Below are positions 1-8,800 of a DNA stretch of 64,000 bases, piece by piece. The position numbers were made by a program, and so were the translations under genes. The notes below the pieces were generated by a model that worked only from the letters and a program-made list of their open reading frames with translations, searched no databases and was not told where the DNA came from. Within the stretch, counting starts at the first letter, position 1. Every line of letters begins with the position of its first letter. Source of the DNA: Haloarchaeobius iranensis (GTDB lineage: Archaea; Halobacteriota; Halobacteria; Halobacteriales; Natrialbaceae); NCBI RefSeq assembly GCF_900103505.1, contig NZ_FNIA01000008.1:128489-192488 (forward strand), given 5' to 3'.

Positions 1-357
1 TCGAATTCCCGAACCAACTGCGGCGAGGCCTGCGACATCGGTATGTCGGCGAACGCCTTCCGCCCGGCCGAGTTCGAGGTCACCGTCGGCGACACCGTCG
101 TCTGGAAGAACACCTCCAGCAAGGCCCACACCGTCACCGCCTACGAGGCGGCCATCCCCGAGGACGCCGCCTACTTCGCCTCGGGCGAGTTCGACGGCGA
201 GGACGCCGCTCGCGACGCCTGGTTCGACAGCCGGGGCGGCGCGATTCCCGTCGGCGAGACCTACGAACACACCTTCGAGGTGGCCGGCGAGCACAACTAC
301 GTCTGTATCCCTCACGAGCGCGGCGGCATGACCGGAAAAATCGTCGTGACGGAGTAG
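1..357 (+). CDS. Halocyanin-like blue copper protein, 5' end missing
   Basis: A small electron carrier of the plastocyanin/halocyanin family, expected to hold one type 1 copper outside the membrane and pass electrons in respiration. The frame is open from the first base, so the signal peptide or lipobox lies outside the window and 118 codons are visible. The copper ligands can be read: His in HTVTAYE, Cys and His in YVCIPHE, and Met in GGMTGK near the end. The segment around YFASGEF is usual for halocyanins. An in-frame ATG at base 43 would remove the first beta strand and is not a likely start. Family assignment is firm; the partner complex is unknown. Confidence 0.88.
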   Translation, partial: SNSRTNCGEACDIGMSANAFRPAEFEVTVGDTVVWKNTSSKAHTVTAYEAAIPEDAAYFASGEFDGEDAARDAWFDSRGGAIPVGETYEHTFEVAGEHNYVCIPHERGGMTGKIVVTE

Positions 358-369
358 TCCGTCGACCGA

Positions 370-1023
370 TTACGCTTCGTCGTCGGCCTCGACGTCGACG
401 TCCTCGTCGTCGACGTCGACCGCGGCCTCTTCCTCTGCGGCGACTTCCTCGGGACGGGCCTCGAGGGTCGCCTTCTTGATCTCGACGCGGCGTAGCGGGT
501 AGATGGTCTTCGCCTCGCCGTAGATGGCGGAGGAGAGACGCCCTTCGACGACGGAGTCGATGAGCTCCTCGAAGGTGCGCTCTGCGGCGGCCTCCTCGAC
601 GATGTCGACCATCGTCTCGCGGATGGCGCGCTCCTGGCTGTGGTCCGCCTTCTTGGTCGTGAACGCGACGGGCTGGATCTGGACGCGGTAGTCGTCCGTC
701 GTCAGCACGGTCACGTAGGCGTCGATCTTCGACGCGCCGCGGCGGACCAGGCTGCGCAGGTAGTCACGGGTGAGCTCGTGCTTCACGAACTCGGTGTACG
801 CGGCGTCGGAGCCGACGTCCGTGATCTTGAACTTCAGCTTGGTGTTGTTCTCGCTGGCGTTGTCGGTCAGGTCGCCCAGCGTGGTCTCGATGGTGCGGTC
901 GAGCACCTTCTCCGGTTCGTCTGCGGGTGTGTCACCGAGTTCGGCCCGGTCGAACTGCTCCGGGGCGTGCACGGTGTACCACCGCTTCTCTTGTTTCTTG
1001 CGGGAAACGGATCGTTCGCTCAT
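370..1023 (-). CDS. rps3ae: Small ribosomal subunit protein eS1 (S3Ae)
   Basis: Archaeal/eukaryotic-type protein eS1 of the 30S subunit, 217 residues, near the family's usual length. The N-terminal basic stretch SRKKQEKRWYTVHAPEQF and the later block YGEAKTIYPLRRVEIKK are family landmarks. The C-terminus ends in a haloarchaeal acidic tail rich in Asp, Glu and Ala. The start at 1023 was chosen because its ATG overlaps the stop of the upstream pcc1 gene (ATGA), which means translational coupling. It is the last gene of a minus-strand operon uS15, RecJ-like, Pcc1, eS1, and ends convergently 12 bp from the halocyanin gene. Confidence 0.97.
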   Translation of the reverse strand: MSERSVSRKKQEKRWYTVHAPEQFDRAELGDTPADEPEKVLDRTIETTLGDLTDNASENNTKLKFKITDVGSDAAYTEFVKHELTRDYLRSLVRRGASKIDAYVTVLTTDDYRVQIQPVAFTTKKADHSQERAIRETMVDIVEEAAAERTFEELIDSVVEGRLSSAIYGEAKTIYPLRRVEIKKATLEARPEEVAAEEEAAVDVDDEDVDVEADDEA

Positions 1024-1256
1024 GATTTGGATTTGCTGTGTCGGTCTGCGTGCTGTACCACTCTGTCCGCGACGTCGACGTTCACGACGTAGTCGTCGAC
1101 GGTCGACTGGAGGCCGCCGGTCGTCTCGCGCTCGATGTGCGTGACCACCGCGTCTCCCTCGACCGTCGTCCGCATCTCGTCGGTGTTGTCCGGGCAAAGC
1201 GCTGCCGCGATCAGCTGCGGGTCTGCGTGCTCCGTCCGGACCGTCGCTCGTCTCAT
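1020..1256 (-). CDS. pcc1: KEOPS complex subunit Pcc1
   Basis: Dimerisation subunit of the KEOPS complex, which adds threonylcarbamoyl to A37 of ANN-decoding tRNAs (t6A). The 78-residue length fits Pcc1. The protein opens with a short beta strand (RRATVRTEHADP), continues with the NTDEMRTTVEG segment and ends in a helix (VNVDVADRVVQ) followed by a short basic tail. It overlaps both the RecJ-like gene upstream and eS1 downstream by 4 bp, so expression is tied to ribosomal proteins. Kae1, Bud32 and Cgi121 are not in this window. The call rests on the family pattern plus the characteristic gene order. Confidence 0.88.
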   Translation of the reverse strand: MRRATVRTEHADPQLIAAALCPDNTDEMRTTVEGDAVVTHIERETTGGLQSTVDDYVVNVDVADRVVQHADRHSKSKS

Positions 1257-2416
1257 AGTACCTCCCTGAACGCGTGGATGAACTCCTTCGTCTCGCACTC
1301 GTAGGTCGCGTAGCCCGTCGTGGCGGTGCCGTCGTAGCTGCCCCCGGTGCGCGTGACCGTCCGGCCCATCGCACCGGCGATGTCCCGGTTCTCGACCGCC
1401 GCTGCGGCCGCGGCGTCGTCGGCGAGCGCCAGCGCGACCGGCTCCGGCGACCGGAAGTCCCGGAGCAGTCGCGCCACCACCGGGGCGGGCGCGTCGTCGT
1501 CGACGCGCGCGACGAACAGTCCGTCGTACCGCCCCGTCGTCGCCGTCGCCAGCGCCTGGTGGGCGTGTGCGGCGGTCTCCCGCCACGCTTCGACGGCCGC
1601 ATCGGCCACGTCGTGCCCGAGCGCCAGCGCGACGCCGGTCCCGGGTGCGGTCACGGCCGTACACGAGAGCAGGTCGGCGAGCCCGGCGACCGACGCGGTC
1701 GCCGAATCGGGCGTCGCGTACGGCCTGAGCCCGCGCTCGACGGCGGTGCCGGCGCGGTCGGTCGCGTCGTCGTCCGTGACGGTCTCGACCGCGGCCAGCG
1801 ACGCGAACCGGCGGTGGGCCGACTCGTCGGCGTCGACGAGGTCGTCGGCCGCCCCGGTCAGCGCCGACGCCGCGTCGACGCCCGCCGAGAACGGCCCGTG
1901 CAGCCACGTCGAGTGGGCCACGTCCGCCGGGTCGTCGGTCGGCAGGGCGACACCGGGACGGCGGACCACGCGGCCCGTCGTCTCCGCGGCATCGACCAAC
2001 CGTTCCGTCGCGCCCGCGCCCGGCGTCGCACCGGCCGCGACAGCGCCTGCCAGCGCCAGCACTGCGTCTGGTGCGCCGCCGAGGTCGTTCGCCAGTCGCC
2101 AGGCCGCCACGCTCGCCGGCTCGTCGGCCGGGTCGAGGTGGACGGCGTCGGCATCGGACTCGCCGACGACGAGCGTGCGCCCGTCGCGGTCGTCGCCCGT
2201 CCCCGCGCGCTCGGTGCGCTCGGCGACGGTCCGCCCCACGCTCACCTGGAACGGCGTTCCGTCGTCGGCCAGCGCCCGTGCGACCAGCCCCGCCGCTGCG
2301 AGGCTGTCGCCGTCGGCGCGTGCCACGACGTGGACGAACGGGGCACCTGCGAGGGCGGCGGCGACGTCGCTCGCCGACCCTGCGTCCCCGTCCGCTGTGC
2401 GACCCGTGTGCGACAT
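1253..2416 (-). CDS. RecJ-like DHH-family protein, probably degenerate
   Basis: A 387-residue protein of the DHH/RecJ-like phosphoesterase group that haloarchaea keep between uS15 and Pcc1, often labelled single-strand exonuclease. What can be seen is an N-terminal Rossmann-like half with an ADGDSLAAAG motif near residue 33, matching the first Asp-rich RecJ motif, and a C-terminal half with a Gly-rich GGSYDGTATTGYATYE stretch like the DHHA1 domain. I find no DHH triplet, so metal-dependent nuclease activity is doubtful. A structural or replisome role like that of Cdc45-type RecJ relatives is possible but is inference. It overlaps pcc1 by 4 bp and follows uS15 by 4 bp. Confidence 0.75.
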   Translation of the reverse strand: MSHTGRTADGDAGSASDVAAALAGAPFVHVVARADGDSLAAAGLVARALADDGTPFQVSVGRTVAERTERAGTGDDRDGRTLVVGESDADAVHLDPADEPASVAAWRLANDLGGAPDAVLALAGAVAAGATPGAGATERLVDAAETTGRVVRRPGVALPTDDPADVAHSTWLHGPFSAGVDAASALTGAADDLVDADESAHRRFASLAAVETVTDDDATDRAGTAVERGLRPYATPDSATASVAGLADLLSCTAVTAPGTGVALALGHDVADAAVEAWRETAAHAHQALATATTGRYDGLFVARVDDDAPAPVVARLLRDFRSPEPVALALADDAAAAAAVENRDIAGAMGRTVTRTGGSYDGTATTGYATYECETKEFIHAFREVL

Positions 2417-2420
2417 TCAG

Positions 2421-2885
2421 TTACTCGAGGAGTTCGACGGCCACGTCGTAGGAGTACTTGAAGTCCTCGTCGAGCTCGTCGCCACGGTAGTACGAAACCA
2501 GGCGACGGACCTTCGACTCGGTGTTCTGCAGGGCGCGCTTGTTCTGGTGGTCGAGCGGATGCTCCTCCATGTGCTCGCGGAGGCGCACGGCTCGCTCCAT
2601 CAGGTTGTACAGGTCCTCGGGCAGCTCCGAGCCAGCGTCGTGCTCGTCGAGGATCTCGGTGACCTTCTTGCCCGTGGCCAGCTTCACGTCCGGGATCGGT
2701 GTGCCGGTGACGCCCTCGTCACGCAGCTTCATACCGATCTGGGACGGCTCGTAGCCCTGTTCTGCCAGTTCGACGACGCGGGATTCGATATCCTCGGCGT
2801 CGACGTCGCTCCACTCCGGCGGCTCGTCCGTCACGGGTTTGTCCGAACCGGACTGCCCACGACGGCGGGTATGCATTCGTGCCAT
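2421..2885 (-). CDS. rps15: Small ribosomal subunit protein uS15
   Basis: Primary-binding 30S protein of 154 residues, the long archaeal/eukaryotic form. The N-terminal extension begins MARMHTRRRGQSGS, and the conserved body includes PSQIGMKLRDEG, HMEEHPLDHQNKRAL and SKVRRLVSYY, the rRNA-binding loop and helix. The ATG at 2885 gives the expected N-terminus; a longer upstream frame to 2975 has no family resemblance. It is the first gene of the minus-strand operon. A T-rich TATA-like stretch near 3043-3054 (read on the minus strand) lies about 160 bp upstream, so the mRNA may carry a leader. Confidence 0.97.
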   Translation of the reverse strand: MARMHTRRRGQSGSDKPVTDEPPEWSDVDAEDIESRVVELAEQGYEPSQIGMKLRDEGVTGTPIPDVKLATGKKVTEILDEHDAGSELPEDLYNLMERAVRLREHMEEHPLDHQNKRALQNTESKVRRLVSYYRGDELDEDFKYSYDVAVELLE

Positions 2886-3102
2886 AGTCTGAGGATAGGA
2901 ACAACAGACCGCGCGAGACGAATCCAGCCGCCAGTCTGTCGGCACTGGCGCCCGGGAGCACCTCCGCAATCCCAAGCCATCGAAGTCGATGGCGAGTCAG
3001 ATTTGCGGCCGTGCTGTTCCCGAGAGTCCGTTTCGGCGTCGCGAGTAAAAGGATTGCTACTCGTCCCGCGTGTGACCCCCACTCCCCGACGGAGATTCGA
3101 GG

Positions 3103-3114
3103 GGTTTATCAATA
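3103..3114 (+). promoter_or_regulatory. TATA-like promoter of tRNA-Ala
   Basis: The AT-rich GGTTTATCAATA element ends 29 bp before the first tRNA base and stands out from the GC-rich flanks. Its spacing fits an archaeal TATA box. Confidence 0.6.
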
Positions 3115-3143
3115 CCTCGCGATGTAGGTTTTACTGCGTTCGA

Positions 3144-3215
3144 GGGCTCGTAGATCAGTGGTAGATCACTCCCTTGGCATGGGAGAGGCCCCGGGTTCAA
3201 ATCCCGGCGAGTCCA
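3144..3215 (+). tRNA. tRNA-Ala (anticodon GGC)
   Basis: A complete 72-nt cloverleaf including discriminator A and no intron. The 7-bp acceptor stem pairs GGGCTCG with CGAGTCC and contains the G3:U70 wobble that defines alanine identity. The D arm is GATC/GATC, the anticodon arm is CTCCC-TTGGCAT-GGGAG with anticodon GGC, and the T arm is CCGGG-TTCAAAT-CCCGG. CCA is not encoded. Confidence 0.97.
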
Positions 3216-3220
3216 TCCAA

Positions 3221-3245
3221 ATTTTACCGGCATGGTTGGTAAAAT
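3221..3245. repeat. 8-bp inverted repeat just after tRNA-Ala
   Basis: Arms ATTTTACC (3221-3228) and GGTAAAAT (3238-3245) are perfectly complementary around a 9-nt spacer, 5 bp after the tRNA. This could be a processing or termination structure, or part of an old recombination site. From 3246 to 3486 I see no other feature; frames here are random readings over the tRNA flank. Confidence 0.55.
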
Positions 3246-3486
3246 CCGACAGCGGTAGCGCCACTCTACCTGTCGAAATCGTACGAATTCCCGTTTTCAC
3301 CGCCGTTTCAGGGAGCTCGGGGAAACTCACATCCAGGCGCGCATCCACGCGCTCCCGCGACGGCTTCGGGGAACTGCCGCTCGACCCGTCTGCTGTGAGA
3401 CTCGGTTGGGTTCTTCTAATCAGTCCGGAAACGACCGGGGGAACACTATTGACCCTCCTGCCGGAAGGTTAGGAGAGGATTACTCT

Positions 3487-4590
3487 ATGCCCAGTCCCAG
3501 TTTACGACGAGGTCTCGCCATCGTTTCAATGTTCTTCACCGGTTCGATGGCAACCGTCTTCTTCGTCGTCAACTCTACTCCCGATTTAACCACGATTCCA
3601 GGACTCAGCGGGGTGCTCCACCCGATTGGAATTCTCCTCCTTGCCTTGCTTTACGTCTTCAGATACGTTCGGGACCCACATGCGTCGGAACTCTTCAAAA
3701 CAGCCGTACTCGGTGCGCTCCTGTTCGGGTCCATCTTCCTCCTCAGTAGCGTTCTCATCATCTGGGGACAGGAAACTCAGGGTGTCCAGCTTGCCACACC
3801 GAGAATCATCATCCTCACATCCACAACAGGCGGCGGGCTGTTCGGACTGGTAGTCGGTCACCTGTACGGTCGAGGAAAGATTCATCGCAAGGAAGAGCAA
3901 TCCCACCGGCAACGGTTAGAAGTCCTGAACCGGGTACTTCGCCACAACATTCGAAACGAACTCAACATCGCACAAGGCAACTTAGAGCTGCTCTCCGAGG
4001 AACTCCCAGAATCGGGGACCGATGAACTCCGGACCGCAATCAAGGCGCTCAATCGCCTCGAAACCACCGCCGAACTCGCGAGAAACGCGCAGGAAAATAT
4101 CGAAGCAGGTGAGACCGGCGAGAGAGACCTGACCAACGATCTTCAGGAAGCTATCGCTGAAGTCAGGGCAACAACCTCCTGCGACCGTTTCACCATAGAC
4201 ATTGCCGAATCGGAACTCAGCGTCACTGCAATTGACGGAGTGAGCGACGCACTCGCCGAACTCATCGAGAACGCCTGTAAGCACGGCAGCGGGGACGTAG
4301 AAATCAGTCTCTTCCGGACTGCTGACCGTGGCGTGGTCGAGATTGCGGATGACGGTCCAGGCATCCCGGAACACGAGCTCGAAATCATCGAGTCCGGCGA
4401 GGAAACACAGCTCACCCACGCCAGCGGCCTCGGTCTCTGGTTCTCGAACTGGGTCGTCGAGAAGTCGAACGGCGATATCGAGTTCGACACCGACGATGGG
4501 ACGACGGTGACCCTGTCGTTCAAACTCGGAGAGAAGACCGATCAGAAGCCGATTAGCCGGCTCGAAGACGGAGTCCCGATCACGGGATAG
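3487..4590 (+). CDS. Membrane histidine kinase
   Basis: A sensor kinase of 367 residues. The first ~150 residues hold several hydrophobic segments (residues ~8-28, 38-56, 70-92 and 106-124), a membrane-embedded input region without a recognisable extracellular domain. The kinase core has the H-box RVLRHNIRNELN, where His is the expected phosphorylation site, the N-box ENACKHG, the G1 box DDGPGIP and the G2 box GLGLWF. The start at 3487 leaves a clean MPSPSLRRGL N-terminus; an in-frame ATG at 3406 would add 27 polar residues. No response regulator is next to it. GC is lower than in nearby genes (I count 30/60 at 3541-3600), which hints at a different origin. Confidence 0.88.
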   Translation: MPSPSLRRGLAIVSMFFTGSMATVFFVVNSTPDLTTIPGLSGVLHPIGILLLALLYVFRYVRDPHASELFKTAVLGALLFGSIFLLSSVLIIWGQETQGVQLATPRIIILTSTTGGGLFGLVVGHLYGRGKIHRKEEQSHRQRLEVLNRVLRHNIRNELNIAQGNLELLSEELPESGTDELRTAIKALNRLETTAELARNAQENIEAGETGERDLTNDLQEAIAEVRATTSCDRFTIDIAESELSVTAIDGVSDALAELIENACKHGSGDVEISLFRTADRGVVEIADDGPGIPEHELEIIESGEETQLTHASGLGLWFSNWVVEKSNGDIEFDTDDGTTVTLSFKLGEKTDQKPISRLEDGVPITG

Positions 4591-4628
4591 CCGTTCGCTA
4601 CGAAACAGGTTCTGACACCCTCAGCCGT

Positions 4629-4784
4629 TCAGAGACCACCGTGCTCGTCATCCCACGACGCCAGAATGATTCCGAGGGCCTCTGGCTGGGAAGGACGATA
4701 CCCGAGCCGGTCATCCAGTTCGTCCGTCGCTTCGTTCCAGCGGTCGGCTTTCTCACTCCGAAGTGTGATGTCGACTTTGCTCAT
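4629..4784 (-). CDS. Small protein of 51 residues, unknown function
   Basis: A short minus-strand gene. The translation starts MSKVDITLRSEKADRWNEA, has a predicted strand then helix, and ends SWDDEHGGL. The pattern of a short beta strand (VDITLR) followed by helices resembles ribbon-helix-helix or antitoxin-type proteins, but this is only a shape argument. Codon choice favours GAC/GAG/CTG/CTC as in real genes here, and the acidic composition fits a haloarchaeal cytosolic protein. It lies alone between the kinase (convergent end) and the PHP gene (divergent), and occupies most of the otherwise empty 4591-4964 interval. Confidence 0.6.
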   Translation of the reverse strand: MSKVDITLRSEKADRWNEATDELDDRLGYRPSQPEALGIILASWDDEHGGL

Positions 4785-4964
4785 GGCTTAGAACGGGTGC
4801 TTGATGCGCTTTCGGTCTCGACGACCAACTGCAGGTTTCGTCGCGTGCCGTGGTCGAACGACGACCGGAGCGCGCCGCCGGGTCGGCGAGTATGTTTACC
4901 AATATCACGGGACATTCGACAGGTAGGCGAAAAGTATACTCCGCCCGGACACGCCTTTCGAAGT

Positions 4965-5726
4965 ATGGGCGGGACCACTGACCGGATCGCGCTGGACCTC
5001 CACGTCCACAGCGAGGCGTCCTACGACGGTCACGAACCCGTCGAACTCGTTCTCGAGCACGCGGCCGACATCGGACTCGACGGTGTCGTCATCACGGACC
5101 ACGACCGCATCGGGGCGTCACGCCAAGCCGCGGAACTGGCGCCGGAGTTCGGCCTCGTCGGCATCCCGGGGGTCGAGGTGTCCACCGAACACGGTCACGT
5201 CCTCGCCATCGGCGTCGATGAACGCCCGCCAGCCGGGAAGCCCTTCGGCGAAACCGTCCACCGCATCCGCGAGCTCGGTGGCGCGGCCGTCGTTCCACAC
5301 CCGTTCCAGCGGACGCGCCACGGCGTCCGGAAGCGCAACGTCACGGACTGCGACGCAATCGAGACGTACAACTCGATGCTGTTCACGGGGTACCAGAACC
5401 GTCGCGCGCGACGGTTCGCCAGGGCACGCGGCTACGCGGAGGTCGGCGGGAGCGACGCCCACCACCTCATGAACGTCGGCCGAGCGGTGACTGTCGTGGA
5501 CCTCGAGGACCACGCCGGCCGGGTCAGTGACGTCGCCACCGAACAGGTCGTCGACGCCCTTCGTGCGGGCCGAACACGCGTCCACGGCATGCGGACGCCG
5601 GTCCACCGGAGCACCATCCAGTACGGCGTCGGAGCGAGCCGGAAAGCGGCCTACTTAATCACGTCCCGTCTCCCGTACGTTCGACCGCGACCCCGCGCAG
5701 TCGCCGAGTTCATGGCCGAAAACTGA
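4965..5726 (+). CDS. PHP-domain metal-dependent phosphoesterase
   Basis: A 253-residue protein of the PHP superfamily, trinuclear-metal phosphoesterases related to histidinol phosphatase and polymerase PHP domains. Metal-binding motifs are all visible in order: HVHSEASYDG near residue 13, TDHD near 43, GVEVSTEHGH near 70, HPF near 107 and GSDAHH near 164. The small size and the GSDAH ending fit stand-alone PHP hydrolases that act on nucleotides or phosphosugars; the substrate is unknown. The ATG at 4965 was chosen because the DLHVHS motif should lie about 10 residues in; the frame stays open upstream to 4641 without protein-like content. Confidence 0.9.
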   Translation: MGGTTDRIALDLHVHSEASYDGHEPVELVLEHAADIGLDGVVITDHDRIGASRQAAELAPEFGLVGIPGVEVSTEHGHVLAIGVDERPPAGKPFGETVHRIRELGGAAVVPHPFQRTRHGVRKRNVTDCDAIETYNSMLFTGYQNRRARRFARARGYAEVGGSDAHHLMNVGRAVTVVDLEDHAGRVSDVATEQVVDALRAGRTRVHGMRTPVHRSTIQYGVGASRKAAYLITSRLPYVRPRPRAVAEFMAEN

Positions 5727-5778
5727 GCGCGACCGGAGTTCCGTTGCCACTGGCGAACCCCGGCAGCCACCGCCAAGA

Positions 5779-5788
5779 TTTATAACTA
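5779..5788 (+). promoter_or_regulatory. TATA box of the PKD surface-protein operon
   Basis: TTTATAACTA sits in an AT-rich run (5776-5815) and ends 27 bp before the ATG at 5816. That spacing points to a leaderless or nearly leaderless mRNA. Confidence 0.75.
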
Positions 5789-5815
5789 AATAGGGATAAA
5801 TTTTAGATAGCTAGT

Positions 5816-8800
5816 ATGAAAATTTATGCTGTCGCCGTGCTGCTCCTGACACAGGCCGTCCTGCCCGGTGCGGTCGTCGCCGCGAACGACGGGCCGACAC
5901 CCTCCCTCTCGACGCCGAACGAAGCGCCGCTTGCGGAGGCCGGACTGGACCAGCGCGTCCCCCTCGGTCGAACCGTGCTCCTCGACGGACGCGGGTCACG
6001 CGACCCCGACGGGACCGTCACCGACTACGAGTGGACGATCACCACCCCGGACGGCTCACAGTTGGTGCCCGACTGCGCGACGTGCCCACGCACCACCTTC
6101 GAACCGAACGAAACCGGTACGTACGAGGTCCGGCTGACCGTCACCGACGACGACGGCGCCAGTACCTCGGACTCGATGTTCGTCGAGGTGACGACCGGTA
6201 CCGGCCCGGCGGTGTCGCTCTCCGGACCGACGACCACCACGACCGGCGCTGGGGCCGAATTCGTCGCCGACGCCCGGGCCGGGAGTACCGAGCTCGACCG
6301 CATCGAGTGGCGCGTCGACGGCACCGTCGTCGCGACCAGTGACCTCGACGGCACAGCCGAGAACGCGACCCTGGAAGGGACCTTCCCCAGTCCCGGTGCC
6401 TACACCGTCTCGGCACATGTGTTCGACGCCTCCAATCGAAGCGGCTCGGACACGCGACCAGTCTCGGTCACCGGCGTCTCACCGCCAGGGAACGGGACTC
6501 CGCCGAACGGAACCACGCCGAACGGCAGCCTGCCAGTGCTCCCCGCCCCCGGAAACCCCGGCGGGCCGAGTAACCCCGGTGGTCCGAGTAACCCCGGCGG
6601 ACCCGGGACCCCTGGCGGCCCCGGAAACGGCACTGGAAACGTCACCACCCTCGCCGACCAGTACGAACCTGCGGTCCGTGGTCCACAGGTGGTGACCGGG
6701 TCCCAACCGCTCCACGCATCGTACCGGATCGGAGACGCCCCACCGGCGACTGCGCTCCAGCGCGTCGTCTGGTTCCGCGGCGCCGGACGGTTCGACAGTG
6801 GCGACTCGACCAACCTCGACTGGTCGCCCGGTGACCACCGGCTGTTCGCCATCGTCGACTACGCCGACGGTTCGAGTGATGTCGTGACCTTCCCGAACGA
6901 CCGAACCCGCGTCGTCGCCGACCCACAGCCTTCGCTCGCGCTCTCCGACCTCACTGCCGCCGGCAGCATCAGCGGAACGTTCACCGCCGGCGACGACTAC
7001 GGCAACCTCGTCGACGTCGTCGTCGAGGTCGACGGCCAGACCGTCTACGAGCGCCACGCCAGCCGTGCTGGGAGCCGGCCGACGCTCGGTTCCCGCGTCG
7101 AGTCGGCGTTCGAGCGTACCGACATCGAGCCGAACTCGACACACGAGGTCGTCGTTCGGGCGACCGACGGCCGTGGACAGACCGCGACGCTACGGCGCGA
7201 GGCCGTATCGTCCGGCGAAATCGAGGTCGTGAGAGCGGGCTTCGTGAACACTCCCGTCGACTCGTACCACGAACAGCTCGACCCCGAGCGGTACACGGCA
7301 CATCACGTTATCGAGGTGCGGTTGAATGGTAATAACCCCGGCTCGATTCAGGCAGATTATAACGTAAGTCCGGGAATTGAGAGACTTTCCCCAGAAGTTC
7401 AAACAAGACAAATTAGCCAGCGAGATGGTCGTAGTCACCTCTCTATTCACTCATACTGGGCTGCAAGTAGTCCAAATGATTATCGTGTATCCTATGACGT
7501 ATTGCCAGGCTCAACAGGTCTAATAGAGGGAGATTCACACTTTACAGTAGAACCGAGTGACCCTGTATTAGTTCTGACAACCCGGACAGCTGGGACAGAA
7601 CCACGAACCAATAACTGGGGCTTTGTTGTTGATGCATCACAATCATTCGATCCTGACCACACAGTTCTAGATTATGATTGGACTGGCGGGGTAGAAACAG
7701 TCGGGGATTCTTCCAAAGTTGGGCAGTTTAGGTCAATAGAGTTGGGTGATTTGGAGGTGGACGACCAGAACGGTGGTTTTAGTGCTCGCAAGTGTTGCTT
7801 CCTAGAATACTTCGCACCGCAGATCGAATCAGTCAAACAACTGGATGAGGGCCCATTCAACGCCACGGATACCGTCAGATTCGAGGTCCAAACGGATGAT
7901 TGGGCCTTCGCGAAGACATTGAATAGCTATGATGTTGGACTATCTTTCGGTTCAGATTCGAGGTATGTCAGTGTATTAGAGGACCAACGAGTATCGCAAG
8001 GTTATGATACTGGGGCAAGTGGCTCGGAGCAACGCCAGGAGTTCCAGCGTGCCGTTATCGAAGTACAGGCGGCCGCTCTGTCAAAAGATACTCCACAGCC
8101 AACGGTAGCAATATACAACGAAGACCATCCTGAGCGGATTCAATACAACGTTTCCCTCCCGAAAGTTCAGGTAAACAACCAAACAGCGACTGAACAGTTC
8201 CGAGACAACGTCAGTATCGATAGCATTGCCTACGTGGTAACTAGAGAGAATGGAACTAGGCAAACCGTAGTCTCGAACCAGGACGAGTTGCAGGTGTATC
8301 TCAGAGATGGATATGAGATTATCGAGCAGAATAGACAAACAACGGGTGTGGTGCTCGAATATAGAATTGAAGGCCAAGAGGAACAGGCTTCTCGCATTTC
8401 GTTCGGGTCTGCAGAGGAACGGGCGAATTATATCCGCAATAATCAGGACGCGCGTGCTGCTGGCTCACGAGTTCAGACTACCATGCAGACGCGGACTGAT
8501 TATCTTTGGCGAAACCATCGGTCCGGTAGTGGTACGTTCACCGGTGAGATCAGACAACATACAGTTCCTGCCCAGACACGCACCCTTCGAGAGTATGCAA
8601 CACAAGTCCGTCGGACTCAAACAGTCACCGAAACGGTCCGTAAGCCTTACCAAAGAACGATAGAGAGGACCGTCGAACGAACGGTCACCCAGTGCAATCG
8701 AATAGTCGGGTGTTACGAGTCTACCGTCAGGGATAGGATTACTGAAACAATCACCCAGTATCGTAATGTCACGACGACCCGAGAAGAAGTCTCGTGGGAG

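Noticed and set aside
1347..3164. 605-codon plus-strand frame over the ribosomal operon
   Set aside because: Ser/Ala/Arg shadow of the RecJ-like and uS15 genes; it runs into the tRNA gene.
3158..3472. Frames crossing tRNA-Ala on both strands
   Set aside because: They are translations of the tRNA itself and its flank.
6551..6624. Short regular repeats considered as CRISPR-like
   Set aside because: Units are 18 bp, contiguous, without spacers, and encode a Gly/Pro hinge in frame.
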